Assembly (NCBI RefSeq): GCF_001522545.3
Contig: NC_031768.1
Span: 89,390,230-89,454,229, forward strand
DNA from: Parus major
Taxonomy: Eukaryota > Chordata > Aves > Passeriformes > Paridae
DNA: 64,000 bases
Direction: 5' to 3'
Under the pieces are notes generated by a model. That model saw only the letters and a program-made list of their open reading frames with translations, did not search any database and was not told where the DNA came from. The number at the start of each line of letters is the position of its first letter. Within the stretch, counting starts at the first letter, position 1. The position numbers and the translations under genes were made by a program. Shown in pieces: positions 39,721-52,600 of the stretch.

Positions 39721-40459
39721 GTGGTGCAAAAGGAGCAGGACCAGGCAGGGACAATACCTGGCAGCCAGAGCACTGGGAGGGAGGGGGAGCACGGAGATGC
39801 CAGGCTTCTAAATCTCCTTAATAAACAGCCGGCTCTTCAGGTAGCCACGTCGGGCCGAGTCAGCCAAAACACCAGGTTCAAGCACCTTCCCCCTCTTCTC
39901 ACACCAGGCCTGGGTGTAGGTCCTGTTAAGTGATGGCAACACGTGTTGCTGTTCATTGTTGTCTTCATTGGCTGTTTCTTTGCTGGAAGAAAGGGATGTT
40001 CCATGAAACCAGCAGTGACTTCTGGCACAAGGAGGGTACTTTCAAAATGACCCTGAAATTGCTCCAGTGCAGGAAAATGCATTGGCAAAGGAAAGATGCA
40101 GGGGTTCAGGGTGCCATGCCTAGCACAGCACCTCATTTCAGCTCCTAGATGGGATATAGGGGCTGGGGGCCACTGTGACCCTCCATAGGTGCTTTTTTGC
40201 AGGGTGGTGTAGTAGTGCTGGGGATGCCACCGTGCTCCATGGGAGGCCAGGTCCTGAGCTGACTCCCCTCGCTGCAGAGGACACCCCGAGGGACACTGGT
40301 AGGGGGCACTCCCTGTCCTGGCTCTGGATGTGCATCACATCAGTTTGGGTAAGCTCATCCCCGGGCTGCCCTCAGACCCTGCCCTGCAGGCAGGGAGGAT
40401 GTGGTGTGTGCCAGAGGTTTCTTCTCACTGGAGAAGGCCAACGCTCATCCTTCCAGCAG

Positions 40460-40496
40460 GGCAAAGGTACGGCTGGATGACGGCTGAGGATGTGCT
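40460..40496 (+). other. GPR156: GPR156 5' UTR part of coding exon 1
   Basis: A plausible acceptor (CATCCTTCCAGCAG, ending 40459) precedes 37 untranslated bases. TGA at 40485-40487 is in frame with the ATG and closes the upstream frame. Another ATG at 40476 is out of frame with the receptor. Confidence 0.45.
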
Positions 40497-40601
40497 ATGG
40501 AGCCGGGATTCAACTGCTCTGAGCTCTGCGACGGCAGCTCCAGTTTTGGCAGTCAGGAGCAGCAGCAGCGGGCGCTGCAGGAGCTCTGCACTGTGACAGT
40601 G
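40497..40601 (+). CDS. GPR156: GPR156 coding exon 1
   Basis: Residues 1-35: the extracellular N-terminus, starting MEPGFNCSELC and Gln-rich near its end. The donor is GACAGTG|GTACGT, phase 0. The NCS sequon at residue 6 is a possible N-glycosylation site. Confidence 0.9.
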
Positions 40602-43600
40602 GTACGTATGGGTGCAGTGGGGTGTGTGGATGCAGGGGAGTGTGCTGGGGTACAAGGTTTGCTCTGCAGAGGTAGATTTGGGGGAGGGAAGAAGAGGGGG
40701 TTGCAGCTGTCAAGCAGTCCCAGTCCAGCTGAAGGCAGCACACTGTCACCGACCTGGTTGGCCCCCAAGACATGCCCAGTCTAGGTGACACCCAGCAGTT
40801 ATCCAGGAGGGCAGAAAGCATCCATGAGAGCCAAGTCATGTCAAGCAGCCTTGCCACGTGTCAGCCAGCTGCTCAGGATTGGTCTGAAATGGCCCCATCT
40901 GCCCTTGACCTTTCCTGTCCCCTATAACTTCAAAGTGCTTTTCAAATATGAGTAGAGCAGGATTTAATTAAAAGTCATCATCTGTAATAAATGGTACCTT
41001 CCCCCTCCCACCAGTAAGGCGGTAGAAATGACTCTGGGATGCACTCAATTGCAGCTGGCACCACGTGAGGCTGCTGGATGGAGCGGCGAGGCTTGGCCCA
41101 CTCGGCTCTCCCTCACGTCCTGCACGACCATGGGCCTTTAATTAAAAGACTGTAAGCTGCTTGGCTCCTCTGGCTCTGGCAGCCGGCTTACAATTAATAT
41201 TCCCCCTGCCAGGACCAGGATTTACTCCGCTCAGCAGCCAGCAAAGCGCTCCATCAAGTAGCATCAACATCCAGGGAAACAGCAGTCAGGTGGGAGGGTG
41301 TGTGGGAGAGAAAAAGTGGAGATCATAGGGGTGTTTCTGATCCCTGGATGGTTGCTGGGAATAGGGTGCAGTAATACCTTTGACAGTAGCCAGATGTGAA
41401 AATATTTTGTTGGTGGGTGCACCTGAGAGTGAAGTGCAGAAGCCCCAGAATGCTGAGTTTGCCCTGCTCACCTCAGTGGCTGAAGCCAGATGTTACCCTT
41501 GGGCTTGAGCAGGTGGGACACAGAAATAGAATGTCTGGATCATACCTTACAGCCTTGTAGCAGCCCTGTCAGCTCCAGGAAGTGGGGAGGATGGGCCTGA
41601 TCTGTGCTGAATGATGGGGTTTTTACACAGAGTCCTGGCGTAAGTGGGGGACTGACTTGGCTGACCATCTCTACCATCTGGTGTGGTTTTCATTTCCCAA
41701 AGAGGCAAAAGACTCCCCAGGGAATAGCAAGAGGGAAGAGGAGGTGGGAAGCAGTTTTCAGGAGGGAGATGAGTATCCCCCTGGGGATCCCTCCACGCTG
41801 CTGCAAAGCGAGGCTGAGATGTGCATGCAGCTGTATCCCAGCAGCAGCAGCTCTCAGCTGGATGTCTCTCCCAGGCAGGGGTTTGCCTTTCCCAGTTGCC
41901 CTGTGACCAGCATGGCACCAGCATGTGAGCTGCCAGGAGCCTGCAGATCAGCTGTGCTCGTGTGGCAGTGACACGTTTTTGTTTCAAGAATTATGTGGTG
42001 GCTTTAATTCTGCAAGCTGTGCGTTGTTCTTGCTCGCCCAGAGGAGATGAAGCCTGGCTGGGGAAGAGGGACATGAGGCATTGGCTCTAAACAAATGCCT
42101 TTCTTCTGCCTGAAGATTTATTTCTAGCAAGGTTGGAAGCAGCTCAGACCTTGAAGTAAAAATTGGGAGTTTGGGGCTGTGTCAACTGTCAGGAAAAACA
42201 GTCTTCTGCAATAGAAATTGGATGCAGGAATATCTGAGAAAGGAGTCAGCACCAGAGAAGTTAGTGAGGTGGTGTGTGATCCCAGCTCAAACCCCATTTT
42301 TCTCCCTCCCCGCTTAAAGGGGATGTGCCAGCACTTTTATTAAAGTGATGTTTTTTTTAAGGAAAAAAAAAAAAAATTGGTAACCCACACATGCACACCC
42401 TGTTAAAAATGCTGGAGCATTCTGGATCAGCAGCGGAAATAGGTTTCTTGTTTCACATAGGATCATTTTATTCGTTTTATGTTAATAAGGAGATAGCAGA
42501 GAATATTTTTAAATGGAGATTTAAACCCATAAGGTGGTTTGTGTGTAAGGAGAGGGGTGCCTCCATCATTCCCACTTTGGGAGTGTCCCTCAGAAGCCAG
42601 TTCTCAGCTGATGTCTGCCTGGGACCAAGTTAGTTTCCAGCCAGCTGGGAGACGGGTGGATTCCCGCGCAGTGTGTCACCACCTCTGAAAAACGCTGTCA
42701 CACTCCCTTTGCTGTGCTCCTGCACCGACTGGCAGCTCTGCTGCTGGCTCCAGTCACGTCCGCCAGCGGATCAGTTGTCTGCTGCAGGGAGGGGTAAGGG
42801 TGAGCACCAGGAAACATCTAGAGAAGCATGATACCAACTGGGGCACCACGGGGCCTTTCTTCAAAGATTCTTTTCCAGAAGACAGTGGGGAACTGTTGTC
42901 TGTGTTCCCATCTCCCAGAGGCAGGGCTGCCTGAGGTTTGTGAATCACTTGTACAGGCATCATTATGGATTTGGCTAGTTGGTCATAAGAAGAGAGCTCT
43001 TGGACTGCCATGTCCTCCTGAGCACTCAGCAAGTGACAGAGCACACATCCTGTCCACACACATCTCAGTGGCCCTACCTGCATTACTTGGTCTGGTGTCT
43101 TACTGGGAGCTGTGGTTTCTGGCTGAGCAGGATAACTGGATCATGCTGGAGTAGGGGCCTCCTTTGCTGAGAGTCCTAGCAATGTCCTCTTCTTCCTTAT
43201 CCCTTTTGCCTCCCACAGACATCTTTTGACCGCAGTGTGAAGAGCTCCCCATCCTTCTCTGCTGGGCTCCTGGGAGTTGTGTGGACATTCCTGACTGGAG
43301 GAGTCCTGCTAGCACTCTTCTTTCTCATCTTCACAATTCGCTTCAGGAAAAACAGGTAAGGGCATCCCTCTTCTCTTGGGAGTTTTCCCCTGAGCTGGAG
43401 TAGTGGAGTCAGGCTCCTTCAGGACCAAGCTCTGAGTTGATGACCAGCTAAGGATCAGGATGGTGTAAGCCTGAATAAGCAGGACAGGGCAAGCAAGGGT
43501 AGTGCCAGGGATGTTGCAGGTTTTTCCATCACACAGAGATTTGATCACTGCTGGAGACAGTCCTGTTCGGACTGCTCCTTTCCTCCTCAAGGCATGGAGC

Positions 43601-46600
43601 TGTAGACAGGATGAAAGGAAATGGCATCAGGGGAGGTTCAGGTTGGGCACCAGGAATAATTTTTTCACTGTAAAGGTTGTCAAGCATTGGAACAGGCTGC
43701 CCAGGGAAGTGGTAGAGTAACCATTTCTGGAAGTGTTCAAGACTGGGTGTGGCACTTAGTGCTGTGTGCTTAGTTCTTATGGTGGTGTTTGATCAAAGGT
43801 TGCACTTGATGGTCTTTGAGGTCTTTTCCAAACCTAATGATTGTGTGACTCTATGGGTACCCTCTGGCACAGACAGTGGTGCGTGGTCTCATCCTGGAGG
43901 TGCTACTCAATAAAACCATCAACAGGAGTGGGAAAAAAGAGAGCTCATTTCTGCTCCACATGCTTGAGAGCATCGCTCTGAGCAGCACAGCTCCATAGCA
44001 AGGTCATCATACTTCCCACTGTGTGCCATGTCCTTCCTGCTGTTGGGCCACTCATACTTTGAAGATATTGATAACCCTTTTTGTTCTTGGCGATTGCTCA
44101 TATTGCTGGGGAACCTGATCTCCATTGGTGAGAGAAACTGTAGAAGTGTAGACTTTTCTTGGTGCTGCTCAGTCTGTAAAGAGGAGATAAAAAGTCCTGC
44201 TCCCCTGAAGGCAGCATAAATCCAGCAGAAGGCTCAGCAGTTCCTCAGCTCAACGTGTCTCAGCTAGTCCTGAGCTGTCCTCAGCAATTCTGGATGTCTC
44301 TGCTGCCTCTGCCACCTTCTCCTCAGCCTCATTGGTCCCTTGGGATCTCAGCTGCTTCCTCCTCCAGGGATACATCCCTCTCCCAGGCTTCACCTGGCAA
44401 GGCCTTTGCTCTCAATGTGCCATTGTTTCACAAAGGTTTGCATCTGAGTGCAGCCTGGACTGATGTTGTTTGACTTCTCTGGTGGCTTTAAGGAATTTAA
44501 TGCTCCTGACAACCACTGTGCAGTCGGGAGGGTCCTGCCCATAAGGGCTTGTGTTGAGGGCCCTGTGCCTGCTGTGCTGCAGCAGCTGCATGACCTGCAT
44601 CCCAACTGCTTCCCAGTCTGAAGCACTTTATTTACTGAGTGGTGCTGGCCACTTGAATTGTTCTCAGAACGTGCTGTAATGAATGTGTGTTATTTATTTG
44701 CTCTGCTGTAAATAAATACTGGTCTGCCTCCTGAAGCTGGCAGGGCAGAGGAGACCTTTCTCAGCTGCAGCTGAGAGCATTGGCTGGTGAATATCTTTCT
44801 TCAAGGGCTGAGACATGGTGAGGAAGGAGACAGACAGGTTGAACCCCAGGCTTTGTGACTGCAAGACAGCAAGCCAGGAAGGAGCTCAAGGAGAGAGAAA
44901 AGTAATGACTTGGCAGCAGGTCAGAAGGGCAGAGCTGTTGGATGGGATAGCAGGAGGTACAGCTTTCACTCGATTGGCTTGCTGGGGAAGGGTGACAGGC
45001 CATGAGAGATCAGTGGGTTGATTCTCCCATCCCTGAATACAGTTACAGGATTATGAGTGATGAGGTGAAATTACAGAGGGGAGACTGTAACCTGAACGTT
45101 GCTGGCAGCTTCCTGAAGTTGAGACTGTGCTGAGTGTGGAGGAAGGAGCAGTGGGACAGGGATGTTCCTGGGGGCACACGTAGCTCTTGCACCCAAAGCT
45201 TACTGCTGGGGACAGTCACCCTGGGCTGTGTTGGTGTGGTTTTCCACCTGTGCCCCTCTGCAGCAGAAGTGTTGGCATAGGGCTAAAGGAATGCTTGAAG
45301 GATTGTGAAGCACTCCAGCAGGAAAGGGGAGAGGATGGGACCATAGAGTAGTGGCTGAACTTTTGGAGCAGGCTGGGGGTGGACAGTGTGTCAGCATCCC
45401 TTGTGACCGTCATCATCCCTGTAAGGGGACCTCACCCCTGTGCTGCCAGGTCATGGTGTTCAGTAACTGTCACCAAATTCCCTGCTTTGTTTCCTAAAGG
45501 ATTGTGAAGATGTCCAGCCCCAATCTCAACATTGTGACCCTGCTGGGCAGTGGCTTGACTTACACAAGTGCTTACCTCTTTGGGATTCAGGAGCAGAGCC
45601 TGCCGTCTGGAGACTCAATGGAAAAGCTTATTCAGGTGAGTGGGGTTTTTGCTGGGATGGGCACCCTGACACATGTACAGGCCTGTCAGTATGTGCTCTC
45701 TCCCAGCCAGTTGTCACCTGTGCATGCTCTGTCCCAGCCACAGCCTGTCACCACCACGTTGCTCAGCTGGGCTGTGGCTTTCACATATGCAAATGGGAAC
45801 CAGACACTTTCTGTCTGAATGGCCTTCGCTGTTTTGCAAACCACATCTGCACCGAGGATGGGATTCAAGGCAGGTCCCCGGGGGACAGGTCCCACAGGCA
45901 GGCAGGCAGGCTGCTGGGCTTGTAGAAATGCAGCAGGCAGAGGGGAGTACAAAGGGAGATGGGATCCTCCACACAGCCACCACTGCCTGACACAGCACAG
46001 GTGAGTTTTTTGGCTGCAGAACAGATCTTCATTAAAATGCTCACCTGTGTAATGAACCCCCATGTCCTGGCCTGAGGCAGCCACCCTGCCAGACTGAGCA
46101 TGCATCTATGTGGGGGACTGGGACATTGGACAGTGCACACCCTGCATCCTGCTCAGCCACTGGGCTGAGGATAATTAACAGAAATGCCAGCAAATGATTT
46201 ATGGATGCTGGGACTTTCTGTGCCCCTGCTGCTCACAAGCTGCCTGTCTCTCCCTGCCTGCCCTTCCAATGAGAGTGTCTAGGGATGGGGAGGAAAAGGT
46301 AGGCAGCAGGCATGCCTACAGAGGAGTACTTGCCTTTGAATTTATTTCATCCTGTGGTCAGCTTTTTTGTATCTGATATCACCCTCCAGAAGTCAGAAGA
46401 GTGTAGACATGTCCCCAGCCATCCTTACTGCACCCCAGACTGGGAGGGTGTGTGGTGTCCCTGTGAGCCCCTTTCAGCCCCCTTGCTCTGACCCCTGGCA
46501 GGTGAGGCTGTGCCTGCTGTGCGTGGGGACCTCCCTGGTGTTCGGTCCTGTCCTGGGGAAGAGCTGGCGGCTCTACAAGGTGTTCACCCAGCGGGTGCCG

Positions 46601-49600
46601 GACAAGCGGGTGGTGAGTAACCAGCATTTGAGGTGGAAAGGGAGGGTTTCCATGGGGGAAAAACACCAGCAAGTCACAAACCAGTGTGGGATAGCAGATA
46701 AAAATGGCATGACAGGGATGGATGCCACAATCACAGGCCTGGTTTCACACCTGGCTGGGCATGGTGTTTATGGGCATTTATTCCTGCACAATGAGGCTGG
46801 AGATTTCCCACTCTATAGGCAACTGGGTGCCCTGCCAGGCTGCCTCTTCCCCAGTGGAGTCCCAGCCCCATCACTGAGAAATGCTCTCATTTTACATTGG
46901 CCACATGCCTTCATTACTCTACACACCAGTGTTTGTATTCAGGTCTGTGCTGATTGTTTTTGTGGGATGAAAGTAAACCAGGTGTCCTCAAAAGCATCTG
47001 ATGTAGGGCCATCCCCAGATGGATCCCATCTGCTCTTGAAGGCAGGAAGGGAGCGCTGGGCACTCCTCTGCAGCACTTAAGGACGGAAATTTGTGCACAA
47101 AAAGGTGCACTTAAAACTTTCAGTGGTCACTTTCAGCAGTGAAAAAAGTAGGTCTCGGATGAAAGATGGGACAAGAGGGTTTGCAGGGGAACTGGGGACT
47201 AGCAAGGACTCCTGTTTCACACTGGGTTCTGTGTTAAACTTGCAAAATTGTGATCCTACCAGGTGTTTATCTCCACCCTTTTTGTCTCTGCATGTGATAT
47301 GGTCATAAGGGATGACAGTCGTGGAAGAACTCTTTTCTCTCATAGCATTTACCTGTTATCCACACCATCAGGCAGGGTTTATACCTGGTCTCAAGCCAGG
47401 TCTCTTGGTATAGGTCTTCAAGAATTTGGAAGTTAAAGACAGAGATCTTGTGGCCAACTCAAATGTAGGTGCTAGACACCTACTCTACTTGAAAGAAACC
47501 ACAGAAAGGGACCCAAGGGGGATGGAGGTCATTGGTGCTCATTTGTTCCCCATAGTAACTTTCACTTCTTGTGTGTTTGCAGATTATCAAAGACCTGCAG
47601 TTGCTGGCGATGGTGGCAGCATTGGTGCTGGCAGACACTGTCTTGCTCTTGACATGGGTGTTCTCTGACCCAGTCCAGTGCTTCCGAAGCCTCAGCGTCT
47701 CACTGCGGGTAAAAGGATGAAGAGGGCCAGTGCAGGGTTTTGCTATGTCCTATCTGAAATCTGTGGACAGAGTTGGTGGGTGGCTGGGCATTTCGAGGTG
47801 GTCTTTGAGAAACAACAGAAAGAAAAACAAGGTAGAAAACCCTCTGGGCACACTGGATTTGGTTTATGTTTGGTCTATTACAGAGGCCAGAGTCCACTGC
47901 AAAATTTCCAGGTGTGTGGAGATCACCTGCATGACACAGGAGGACTCCAAGGCATCTGCTTTAGAGAAATGTTAAACCAGCCCTGTTGGCAGCAGGAGGC
48001 CAGAATCTTCTCACTTGAAGCTTCTGCCCCTAACAGCACCAGCTTTGACCTCTCCTTTCAGAAATTTACAGAAGAGACCAGCTTAGGTGCATCTTCCTGT
48101 TGGTCTGTGCCAGGCTGCAGCCTTCACTTTTGCCTTTCCCTTGCCTTGTAGGCGACAGAGAAAGGCATGACATGCTCCGTGAGCCGGGTGCAGTCCTGCG
48201 CGTCGCTCTATTCCGATCTCTGGCTCATTCTCATTTTAGGGTTTAAGGTAAGTAACCTCTTGACTGTTTCTTGCATTGTATGTCACCTCCTCGCTGTCTT
48301 TCAGTCTAAACTGTTTCACAGCATTTGTCATTTCACTGCCCTCTCAAGCAACATGGCCATTGCAGTTCCCGGCTACTCCTGTTCATTGCGTAAACCCTCC
48401 TATTTCCAGCTCTTCCCATCTTGGGAAGGGTGAAAGCCCTGCTAGCTGCTTTCTCCTTGCCTCACCATCTCCTTTATGTACACTATGCATATACAGTCAG
48501 TCTCTCTTGATCTCTCCCCACAACCCCCTGAGCTTCATCCATCGCACTCTTTGAAACTCACACCTTGCTGTTCTTTATGTCACGCTCATTCCCTAAAGAC
48601 TCCAGTGAATGGCCACTGCCAAGGCACACCAGGTGGCTCTGCCCTGAGTCCTGTGACTTCAAACCAAGGTGGTGCTGATGACAAGTGCTTGGTCCCCACC
48701 TTTACAGGATGCTTATCAGGTTAATTATACCTCTGAGGTGCACTTTCACTGCACATGGCCAGTCTTTTTCCAGCAGTGTTAGTTTTACTGATGTAACTAT
48801 GTTGGTATAATTATCACTGTAATTATCTGTGGTCTCATGTGTCTCTGGTGTGGCAGAGGCTGGACACATTTCAGAAAGCTGATGTTGATGAAGCTTCTGA
48901 GATCACAGCCTTTTTTTGGGAATGGCTTAATCTCTGCGTGCAGAACAGGCAGCTCCTTTGTGATTCACTGTAATGTAATACTCACTGACCATCTACCCAG
49001 AATCATAGGAAAAAGAGCAGAAAGGGACCTCACAACACAGACAAGTCCTTCTACATTTAATTTCAAAGACATTAATCTAGAGTGTCCTTAAAAGTCCTTT
49101 GGTGTTAGGGAATGTAGGCATTACCTGGGCTTTAAGTGCTGTGTCTCCACCTCTGATTTTGTCTGCAGTTTGTGTTCGGGTTTAGAGAGGTAATGTCTCT
49201 GCTTGCAGCCTTTACAAAATCCTTTTGTAAATAAAACATCCCCATTATCAGTTTCAGGTAATCTTTTTAATGTTGCATTGAATCTGGCCCTGTTCCTTCC
49301 TGCTTATTGGGGGTCATGGAGTACTTCCTTGGTGGTTTCTCTGGAGTTAGTCTGGATTTACACTAATGTGAGAGTAGGCTTTATCTCTGCGTACATAGCA
49401 CTTCTTAGCATCCACAGTATTAATGTGCTCAGCCCTTTGGGAAGACACTCAGTGTATTATCCTGGTTTTACTGGCACAGAGCAATGAACAGAAACGACTT
49501 GCCAAGGACATGCCTGGAATTAGGAGCAAAGTCCTCTGCTCAAGTTTAAAACAAACAAACAAACAAGCCACTTATTCCTGTGCTTGCTGAGAGTCCTAGT

Positions 49601-52600
49601 TTGAGATGGCAGCACTGTTGTTTGTGTCCCAGATAGACTGTGTGAATTTAAATGGGACTTTGGTGCTGGTTTTTTCCTGTTTAGGGATTAGAGGTTGGCT
49701 TGCCTTTGGGCTGTTTGGAGGTGCCCCATGGTGGACACAATTATGATCCAGTGAAGATTCTACAAAGCAGGGTCAGGTGCCAGCCCAGTTCCCAGCAAAG
49801 CAGGTTTCACTCTTACAACCCCACCTTGAGACTTTGTGCTGCTCTGAAATTGGGAGTCTCACCAGAGATCTGGACATAAACCTCTCTTGTCCATGTCCCT
49901 CCAGACCTTAACCCTGGCAGTGGCCATCACAGTCATCAACCAGCCACAGCACAGAGGGGTTCAGAAAGGTTTAAAAAACATCTGCATCTCATGTCACAAA
50001 GCACTTCTTGATGCCCAAAAAATAATGACTCTTAGTAAAAGGCTGACACTTACTGGGTAGCACAAGAATAATGTAGGTCATATTCCCTGTATTCCAGGTC
50101 CTTGCAAGAGCTGGGACTTTGTTAGATGGTATTTCCAAATGATCCTGATGGCAGACCATGCTCAGTTCTATGGAGGCAGGCAAAAAATACTTGATGTTTC
50201 CTGCTAGTGTCACCTAGGGAAGGAGTGGGTTATCCTGCTGGATAGTTTTATCCTGAGCTTACTGGAAAAATGTGTGCATGAGACCCTTGAGGAGCAGGGT
50301 GGTGAGACAGCCTGCTCTGCTCAGGGGGAGGGAGAGCCTCTGTGTACAGAGCACTTCTGTAGTGCCCTTCCCTGCTGCTGGAGTCAGGAAACAGCAAAGG
50401 GAAGGGAAAAGAATTGCACCTGGTAGTTTCCTGGATTATTGCTATTTAAAGAGGCACCAAGTACATCCTTTTCCCTCTGGTCTAAACTTCATTTCTCCTT
50501 GCTTTCCTCTTTGAATTCCTTCTGTATATTTTTCCTGCTCCTTCAGAGGTATGCTGTTGCTCCTTGATGGCACTCACTGCTGCATCCCTGCAGGGACCTC
50601 TGCCTCCTGTCTGCCTGCCTTTGCTTCTCCTGCTCCAGGCTGCCCAAGGGGTGGTTTTGACAATTTCTCCCAGCCATCCCCTGCTCTGTGGCAGCACCTG
50701 CTGACCTTTGACTCCTGGCTCTTCACACCCTTTGGTTGGGACCACCTGTGCCCACCAGTGGCCTCTCTCCTGCCCTGTGTCCCCAGCCCTGCTCCTGGCC
50801 TGCAGCAGTGTGCCGGGTGTTTGCCGTGGCAACACCACCGCACGCTCCAGGTCTGCATTATAGATCAAAGAGCATTAATTAGGATTGCGCTGAGTGTATC
50901 TGAGCTCACCAGGCTTGGTGCGAGGTGGGGGTTGACACCATCAGGCTGTAATTTTCCACACTCTGGAAACCTCTTTTTTCTGCTTCCAGAGTATCCTCCT
51001 GCTATATGGGACCTACTTGGCCGGTCTGACCGACAATGTCAGCTCCTCACCAGTCAACCAGTCCTTGACACTCATCGTCGGGGTCAACCTTGTTTTCCTG
51101 GCTGCTGGCACCATCTGCTTAGTTCACCGTTTCTTCCGTACTTGGCACAATTTGCTGTTTGGTTTTACCTCTGGAGGCATCTTCGTGTGTACAACCACGA
51201 TCAACTGCTTCATCTTTGTGCCACAGGTATGCTGCCACCTCTGTCCTGTCACTTGGCTGGAATCGGGCACATTTTTCGAGTTTAACAACATCAGCCATGG
51301 GTGTCAATGCACTCACTTTCCTGCTTTTTTCCCCAAAATGTTTGGACTCACCTGCACAGCTCGTTCTCCAAGCTCCACCCCACCCCACCCTGGTGGTTCT
51401 GCTTCCCCAAGCAAGTTCCCTGAGTCTTAAAGAATCACAGAATTGTTTGTATTGGAAGGGACCTAAAGATCATTTAGTTCCAACACCCTTGCTGTGGGCA
51501 GGGAAGCTTCCACCAGACCAGGTGGCTTGAAGTGCCATTCAGCCTGCCCTTAAACATTTTCACACATTGGGCCATACACAACTTCCCTGGGAAAGCCTGT
51601 TCCAAGGTCTCACCTCTCACAGTGAAGAATTAATTGCTTATGTCTAATCTAAACCTACCCTCTTTCAGTTTAAAAGCATTCTGCTTTGTCCTATCACTGT
51701 GTCCTTGTAAAATGTCCATCTCCAGCTTTCTTGTCCCTTGTCCCCTTTATGTCCTGGCAAGTCTCCAAGGAGTGCAGCACTGCTGCTCAGAAACCCTCCT
51801 GCAGGAGCGTGCCACAGGTAACAGCCACACAGCACACGTGAGATGAGGCAGCCACCGGCCTCCTGCTCCATGCAGGTACTGGGATGTGTCCTTTGTGCAG
51901 CTGTCCATTCCTCTTACCTCACATGGCCACTCGCACCAGGAGCTTCTGCCACTGGCAGGGATGGAGCTGGGCACAGACCATCCAGATAGCCCAGCCACTC
52001 TCAGAGACTTCTTTGCTGCTGGTGGTCCCCGGGGGAAGCTGTCCTCCTCTGCACTTTTGGAGAAGGAAGCTGGGCTTTGCCACAGGCAAGGAGGAGGAGG
52101 AGGTGGAGGTGTTTAAAGGAAGCCTTTTGTGGTTAGGTGAGGCGCTTCTGCTTCCTGTGTCCTCCAGGAGCAGCCTGGTGTGCCTGGCCATCACGTTAGT
52201 GGGAATAATGCTCCCATTGTTAGAGGGAGAGGAAACAGTTATTTACTCAGTTGAATGTTTGGAGGGATGTTTGGGCTCAAGGACGTGAGGTGAGAAAGGG
52301 AGGAAGAGGTGAAGCTGACGAAAGCACATCTGTGCAAGAGAGGGCTCAGGGGATCTCAGCAATGTATATAAATATCGATGGGGGAGCAAGGCTCTTCTCA
52401 GTGGTATCCACTGTCAGGACAGGGGACAATGGGCACAAACTGAAACACAGGAAATTCTATTTAAACATAAGGAAACGGCTGGAGTTTTTTCTGTGAAGGT
52501 TGTAAAGCACTGCAGCAGAATGCCCAGAGAGGTTGTGGAGTCTCCATCCTTGGAGATACTCAAGGTCCAGCTGGACAAAGTTATGAGCAGGCTGCTCCAT

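Larger units (their letters stand above)
32149..40459 (+). other. GPR156: probable 5' UTR intron of GPR156
   Basis: An 8.3 kb span with no supported coding exon. It contains a 17-base C homopolymer, a cluster of CR1 3' tails near 37.4-37.9 kb and a homeodomain-site-rich stretch near 39.5-39.7 kb. Its status as an intron depends on the unproven first exon in the CpG island. Confidence 0.4.

Noticed and set aside
43502..43720. 72-codon frame containing FTVKVVKHWNRLPREVVE
   Set aside because: This is translated CR1 sequence (a typical CR1-derived peptide), not a host gene.
46367..47080. 237-codon plus-strand frame
   Set aside because: Only 46502-46612 is real (GPR156 exon 4). The rest is intron read-through before and after good splice sites.
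50551..51285. 244-codon plus-strand frame overlapping GPR156 exon 7
   Set aside because: It is in another frame than the receptor, which continues correctly from exon 6 in the frame used here.
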